A DNA stretch of 51,205 nt. Source: Chromatiales bacterium. GTDB lineage: Bacteria; Pseudomonadota; Gammaproteobacteria; UBA6429; Thiohalophilaceae. This document shows, one piece after another, positions 48,369-51,205 of the stretch (positions within the stretch are counted from its first letter, which is position 1; every line of letters starts with the position of its first letter). Below the pieces are notes generated by a model, which saw nothing but the letters and a program-made list of their open reading frames with translations, was not told the DNA's origin and did not search any database. Position numbers and translations under genes: made by a program. The stretch is taken from the NCBI GenBank assembly GCA_026984045.1, contig JALSSV010000056.1, positions 1-51,205 of the forward strand, in the 5' to 3' direction.

Positions 48369-49559
48369 TCAAGAGCCTGTTGAGAGATAGCCGAGAGCAG
48401 AACGTCTTTCTTCGCCGGCTTTCGTCACCGCTTCCAGCCACAAGGCGCCGCGCCAGGGTGCGTCCGGCAACTCCGCGACCAGCACGTTGCGTACCGCAGG
48501 CCAGGTGAAGTCGAAACGGGCACAGGCGCACAACACCGACAGCAGCAGGCCGGCGTGCCCCGTCTCGCCGAGCAGCAGGGCCGGATCGAGCCGCTCGGCT
48601 TCGGGGGCGGGCGGTGGCTGGGGAGGCATGTCCGTGTCACCGTTCTGCATGGCCAGACGCTCGGCCTCGTCGAGCCTCACCGGCCAGAGGTCGGAAGCGG
48701 CCTGAAACCATTCCACTTCCTTCCCCGGCCCTCCCGCCACGGTCGCACAGAGGCAGTCGATGTCCCCGGCCGTGGCGCCCGCCTCCGTGGCGGCCAGGCC
48801 GATGGCCTGCGACAGGGCGTTGAGGCGCGTCTCCCCGATCCGGCCGTGCTCGGGTTCCGGCAGGCGCGCGATCGCCCGCACCCGGGCCCGGGCTCGCGGG
48901 CCTGCCGCGGCCGCCCTTTCGAGCACCACGAAGGCCGCCGCCTCGCCCGGCGCGAATCCCTCGGCGTCTCCTTCGAGCAACAACCGGTGTTCGGCGGCCA
49001 GCGCCATGAGGCTGGCCGGATCGAGCAGCGTGTCCACCACGCCCAGCACGATGCCCTCGCAAGTTTCGTCCTCGAGCCGCTCCGCCACCTCCAGCCAGGC
49101 GGCCGTGACATCCTCCCGCACCGGACGCACTTCGATGTTCTCCGGCCGCGCATGACCCAGTCGCCCGGCGATGAGCGACGGCCAGTCGCCTGCATCGAGT
49201 TCGCTTCCCCGTTCCGTGGTCACGTCCGGCACGAGCAGGATCAGGCGCATCTTCGCCAACCGCTCGGGGGCGTCCGTCCAGTCGTCCAGCAGGGCATCCA
49301 GGGCGGTCTGCCACAGCAGGCGCATGCGCTCTGCCGGTTCGGCATCCTGCGCCAGCGACGGGCAGGTCATGATCGCCGCCGCGCCCAGGCCGTCCCGCGC
49401 CGGCGCCTCGAAGATCGGATCGGGCCTTGCCAGGTTCAATCCGCAACCCACGGCGCCGAGCAGGGCGAAGGCCTGATCGCCGGCGGCGCTGGCCAGCCCC
49501 CAGCCGGTGATCGCCAGATCCGTTTGCCTGGAATTGGTGGACGATGACCGGCTCATCAT
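48369..49559 (-). CDS. Beta-ketoacyl-synthase-like protein of a T6SS accessory cluster, probably non-catalytic
   Basis: About 396 residues with a thiolase/ketosynthase-like outline: DLAITGWGLASAAGDQAFAL at the N-terminus, GFAPGEAAAFVVLERAAAAG, GDIDCLCATVAGGPGKEVEW and LLGETGHAGLLLSVLCACAR. The catalytic Cys of true ketosynthases is replaced around EGIVLGVVDTLLD, and the His motifs (HGTGT, GHxxGAAG) appear as ATVAGGPG and GETGHAG, so activity is doubtful. Start ATGATG (49559/49556) overlaps the DUF2169 stop. From memory, such genes accompany DUF2169/PAAR genes of type VI secretion clusters. Confidence 0.75.
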   Translation of the reverse strand: MMSRSSSTNSRQTDLAITGWGLASAAGDQAFALLGAVGCGLNLARPDPIFEAPARDGLGAAAIMTCPSLAQDAEPAERMRLLWQTALDALLDDWTDAPERLAKMRLILLVPDVTTERGSELDAGDWPSLIAGRLGHARPENIEVRPVREDVTAAWLEVAERLEDETCEGIVLGVVDTLLDPASLMALAAEHRLLLEGDAEGFAPGEAAAFVVLERAAAAGPRARARVRAIARLPEPEHGRIGETRLNALSQAIGLAATEAGATAGDIDCLCATVAGGPGKEVEWFQAASDLWPVRLDEAERLAMQNGDTDMPPQPPPAPEAERLDPALLLGETGHAGLLLSVLCACARFDFTWPAVRNVLVAELPDAPWRGALWLEAVTKAGEERRSALGYLSTGS

Positions 49560-50614
49560 GCCCTCCTGCGGCGCTCTGCCGTACCGGTACCCGTTTGTGT
49601 GGCCGCTTCCTGCACAATGACCCATCCGCTGCGCGGGTCGAGCCGATGCCAGACAATCGCCGCGCGCCCGACGAGCTGGAGGGTGCACTCGTCGGTGTCG
49701 ATCACGAGGGTGTCGAAGACCGGTTCCAACGGGGTGGTGACGCCACCGAGGAAGGCTTGGAGACGGACACCGGGCACCGGCAGCACCAGCTCCACCGCCT
49801 GTCCCGGCCGCTGCCCCGGAAAGAAGCCCGACAGGCGAAGGATCTCGCCACCGGTGAACGGCTTCGGGAAGCGCTGATCCGGCGGCGCGGCATTGTGCAG
49901 GCTGGGTTCGGCGGAGTCGCTCCAGGGGCAGCCGCCGTGGGCTTCCGGGTCGTCCACCGCTTCGCCGATTTCATCGGCGCGAGGTTGCCAGAACACGGGC
50001 AGGGGGCCGAAGCCGGCGGGCGGGGGCTTGTGGGAAGGTTTGCTCACCAGGTGCTGCGGGTATTCGATGCGCGGCAGCTCGGGGTTGACGAGTTTCCAGT
50101 CGGAGGGGTTGTAGCCAAGGCCGACGGGATTGAGGGGATAGGCGCTGTCGGGCCGGCCGGGGACGCGGCCGCCGAAGGCGTGTTCGTAGCGCAGCGGGGT
50201 GGGTTCGAGCGGCTCGGGATCGGTGATGGCGTGGCCGAGCAGGCGCTTGCGCCAGCGGCGGCGGCCGAAGACGTACAACTCCTTGCGAAAATGCCGGCCG
50301 TCGGGGAAGTCGATTTCCAGGCACACGGCCGTGAAGGGGGCAACGGCCTTGCGGGGATGGGCGGTGCCGTGCAGACAGACTTCCCCGCCCTGCTTGAAGG
50401 GCACGGTTTCGTCCGCCGCCCGCAGGGAGGTTTCGTGGGGCTTGCCGTGATGTTCGTCGGTCTCCACCAGGGGCACGGTCAGCGGCTCGAGCGTGCCATC
50501 GAGTTCGAAGCGCCAGGCGGCCTTGACCACGGCCGTGAGCTGATGACGACGCTGCCGGTCCCAGCCCGGATAGAGCCCGGCGGCGAAACGGGTTTCGTTG
50601 TGCAGTTCAAGCAT
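49556..50614 (-). CDS. DUF2169 protein (type VI secretion adaptor-like)
   Basis: 352 residues. MLELHNETRFAAGLYPGWDR and VVKAAWRFELDG open the family; PLRYEHAFGG, YPLNPVGLGYNPSDWKLVN, LPRIEYPQHL and GFGPLPVFWQPR are typical DUF2169 blocks. In Agrobacterium a DUF2169 protein (Atu3641) is needed to load a PAAR-linked effector on VgrG. Start at 50614 by homology. It overlaps the ketosynthase-like gene downstream and is preceded by a tiny overlapping frame and the partial gene at the edge. VgrG/PAAR genes, if present, are outside the window. Confidence 0.9.
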   Translation of the reverse strand: MLELHNETRFAAGLYPGWDRQRRHQLTAVVKAAWRFELDGTLEPLTVPLVETDEHHGKPHETSLRAADETVPFKQGGEVCLHGTAHPRKAVAPFTAVCLEIDFPDGRHFRKELYVFGRRRWRKRLLGHAITDPEPLEPTPLRYEHAFGGRVPGRPDSAYPLNPVGLGYNPSDWKLVNPELPRIEYPQHLVSKPSHKPPPAGFGPLPVFWQPRADEIGEAVDDPEAHGGCPWSDSAEPSLHNAAPPDQRFPKPFTGGEILRLSGFFPGQRPGQAVELVLPVPGVRLQAFLGGVTTPLEPVFDTLVIDTDECTLQLVGRAAIVWHRLDPRSGWVIVQEAATQTGTGTAERRRRA

Positions 50615-50702
50615 GAGCCACCTGCGCCGGGATGCCGCCGCGCCCCGGATTGCGCGGCGCTGCATCCGGGCGGCCGTTCGCCGGTGAAAGACGGTTGCTC
50701 AT
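50607..50702 (-). CDS. Candidate 31-residue coupling ORF
   Basis: MSNRLSPANGRPDAAPRNPG and eleven more residues. Its ATG (50702) overlaps the stop of the upstream partial gene (ATGA) and its TGA overlaps the first codons of DUF2169 by 8 bp. Such position could serve translational coupling. No homology visible; it may be chance. Confidence 0.25.
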   Translation of the reverse strand: MSNRLSPANGRPDAAPRNPGRGGIPAQVAHA

Positions 50703-51205
50703 GCGGCGGTGGCTCCGTCGCTGGCGTCCGGCGCGGCTTCCGGGACCTGGCGCGGGGTGCGGCCCCAGATGGCCTCGCCCTCGCCGCAGCCCGAGGGCGT
50801 CCAGCCCACCGCCAGCGCTTCCTCCCGGGTCAGGCCCCAGGGATATTCCCTCAGTGCCTCGCGGGAGGCGTCCGTCCAGGACCGCACCTCTTCCGGGTCC
50901 TGATGCTTCCAGAACCGCGCCGGCCGGCCCATGCGCCGGTCGTATTCCACCGTGGTCGGGTCGATATCCCTCGCCAGCTCCCAGATCGGAATGTCCGGCA
51001 GGGGCTTCGAGACATCCATGGACTGCTGCAATTCCTCCCAGTCCCGCTCGATTTCCCACGGCTCATCCCGGGCATACGGATTGGTCACCTGCACCGGCGA
51101 ATAGCGGTGGATCAGGCGCAGGTAATACTGGCCATACCCGCTGCGGCTCACCCCCTCCGAGATGTACGGGTCGAACTCGTCGAAGGGCAGGCGCTGCCGC
51201 CGCCC
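50699..51205 (-). CDS. Unknown protein of the T6SS accessory cluster, N-terminus beyond the window
   Basis: At least 168 residues, open to the right edge. The visible part reads PFDEFDPYISEGVSRSGYGQ, then YYLRLIHRYSPVQVTNPYAR, a Trp/Glu-rich helix (PWEIERDWEELQQSMD), and a C-terminal PWGLTREEALAVGWTPSG before a low-complexity tail. A GTG at 51151 would give 150 residues but the frame continues upstream with good coding character, so the gene is taken as truncated. No named domain is recognised. Position before DUF2169 suggests an effector or effector-linked protein. Confidence 0.6.
   Translation of the reverse strand, partial: GRRQRLPFDEFDPYISEGVSRSGYGQYYLRLIHRYSPVQVTNPYARDEPWEIERDWEELQQSMDVSKPLPDIPIWELARDIDPTTVEYDRRMGRPARFWKHQDPEEVRSWTDASREALREYPWGLTREEALAVGWTPSGCGEGEAIWGRTPRQVPEAAPDASDGATAA

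Overview
The window is GC-rich bacterial chromosome, densely coding, with short gaps and many ATGA or GTGA stop/start overlaps. The housekeeping genes (aspS, yebC, purL with a fused glutaminase, lptF/lptG divergent from pepA-holC, valS, ygiQ, yadGH) and their order point to a gammaproteobacterium. A DsrC-family protein, DUF2173-like proteins and a type 2 thymidine phosphorylase, groups I associate with Chromatiales-like sulfur oxidisers, suggest that neighbourhood. This placement is an inference, not a phylogenetic test.

Layout. 1-271: short tandem repeats beyond the end of yebC. 272-7709 (minus strand): yebC and aspS, normally close together, separated by a four-gene phosphosignalling cluster: CHASE2-kinase, PP2C phosphatase and two FHA proteins. 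7710-8070: a non-coding palindromic repeat element. 8071-8663: an FmdB-type zinc ribbon and a small conserved protein. 8756-12717 (plus): a tightly overlapped operon of type 2 thymidine phosphorylase, a PRPP-synthetase-like protein, a DUF1614 membrane protein and an SDR oxidoreductase. 12771-18022: a membrane protein, ygiQ, a second palindromic element, the yadGH ABC exporter and another membrane protein. 18112-23324 (minus): purL, then three tandem DUF2173/Roadblock-like genes. 23482-28743: an RDD protein, lptFG, pepA, holC and a small acidic protein. 28744-32124: material lying between holC and valS, which usually adjoin: hairpin repeats, a cysteine-poor DsrC-like (RspA-type) gene divergent from a CysB-type LysR regulator, and a GT39 glycosyltransferase. 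32242-36039: valS converging on a homologue of the DSF quorum-signal synthase RpfF. 36295-39648: an MFS transporter divergent from the NAD-salvage pair pncA-pncB. 39784-41932: a small conserved protein, then a sigma-factor operon ending in an Arg-rich DUF3106 periplasmic protein. 41941-48155: a glycogen/hexose-phosphate block (pgi, pgm, glgP). 48369-51205 (minus): a ketosynthase-like gene, a DUF2169 gene and a truncated unknown gene, the hallmarks of a type VI secretion accessory cluster running off the right edge.

Most notable for follow-up: (i) the RspA-like gene with its divergent CysB-type regulator and 33-bp-phased operator repeats; (ii) an orphan rpfF with both catalytic glutamates and a perfect CRP/Clp-form palindrome upstream; (iii) three tandem Roadblock-like genes; (iv) the kinase/phosphatase/FHA module, which resembles the type VI threonine-phosphorylation pathway, in the same 51 kb as type VI accessory genes; (v) a DUF2169-coupled ketosynthase homologue that appears to have lost its catalytic residues. 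No tRNA, rRNA, CRISPR array or intact insertion sequence was seen.
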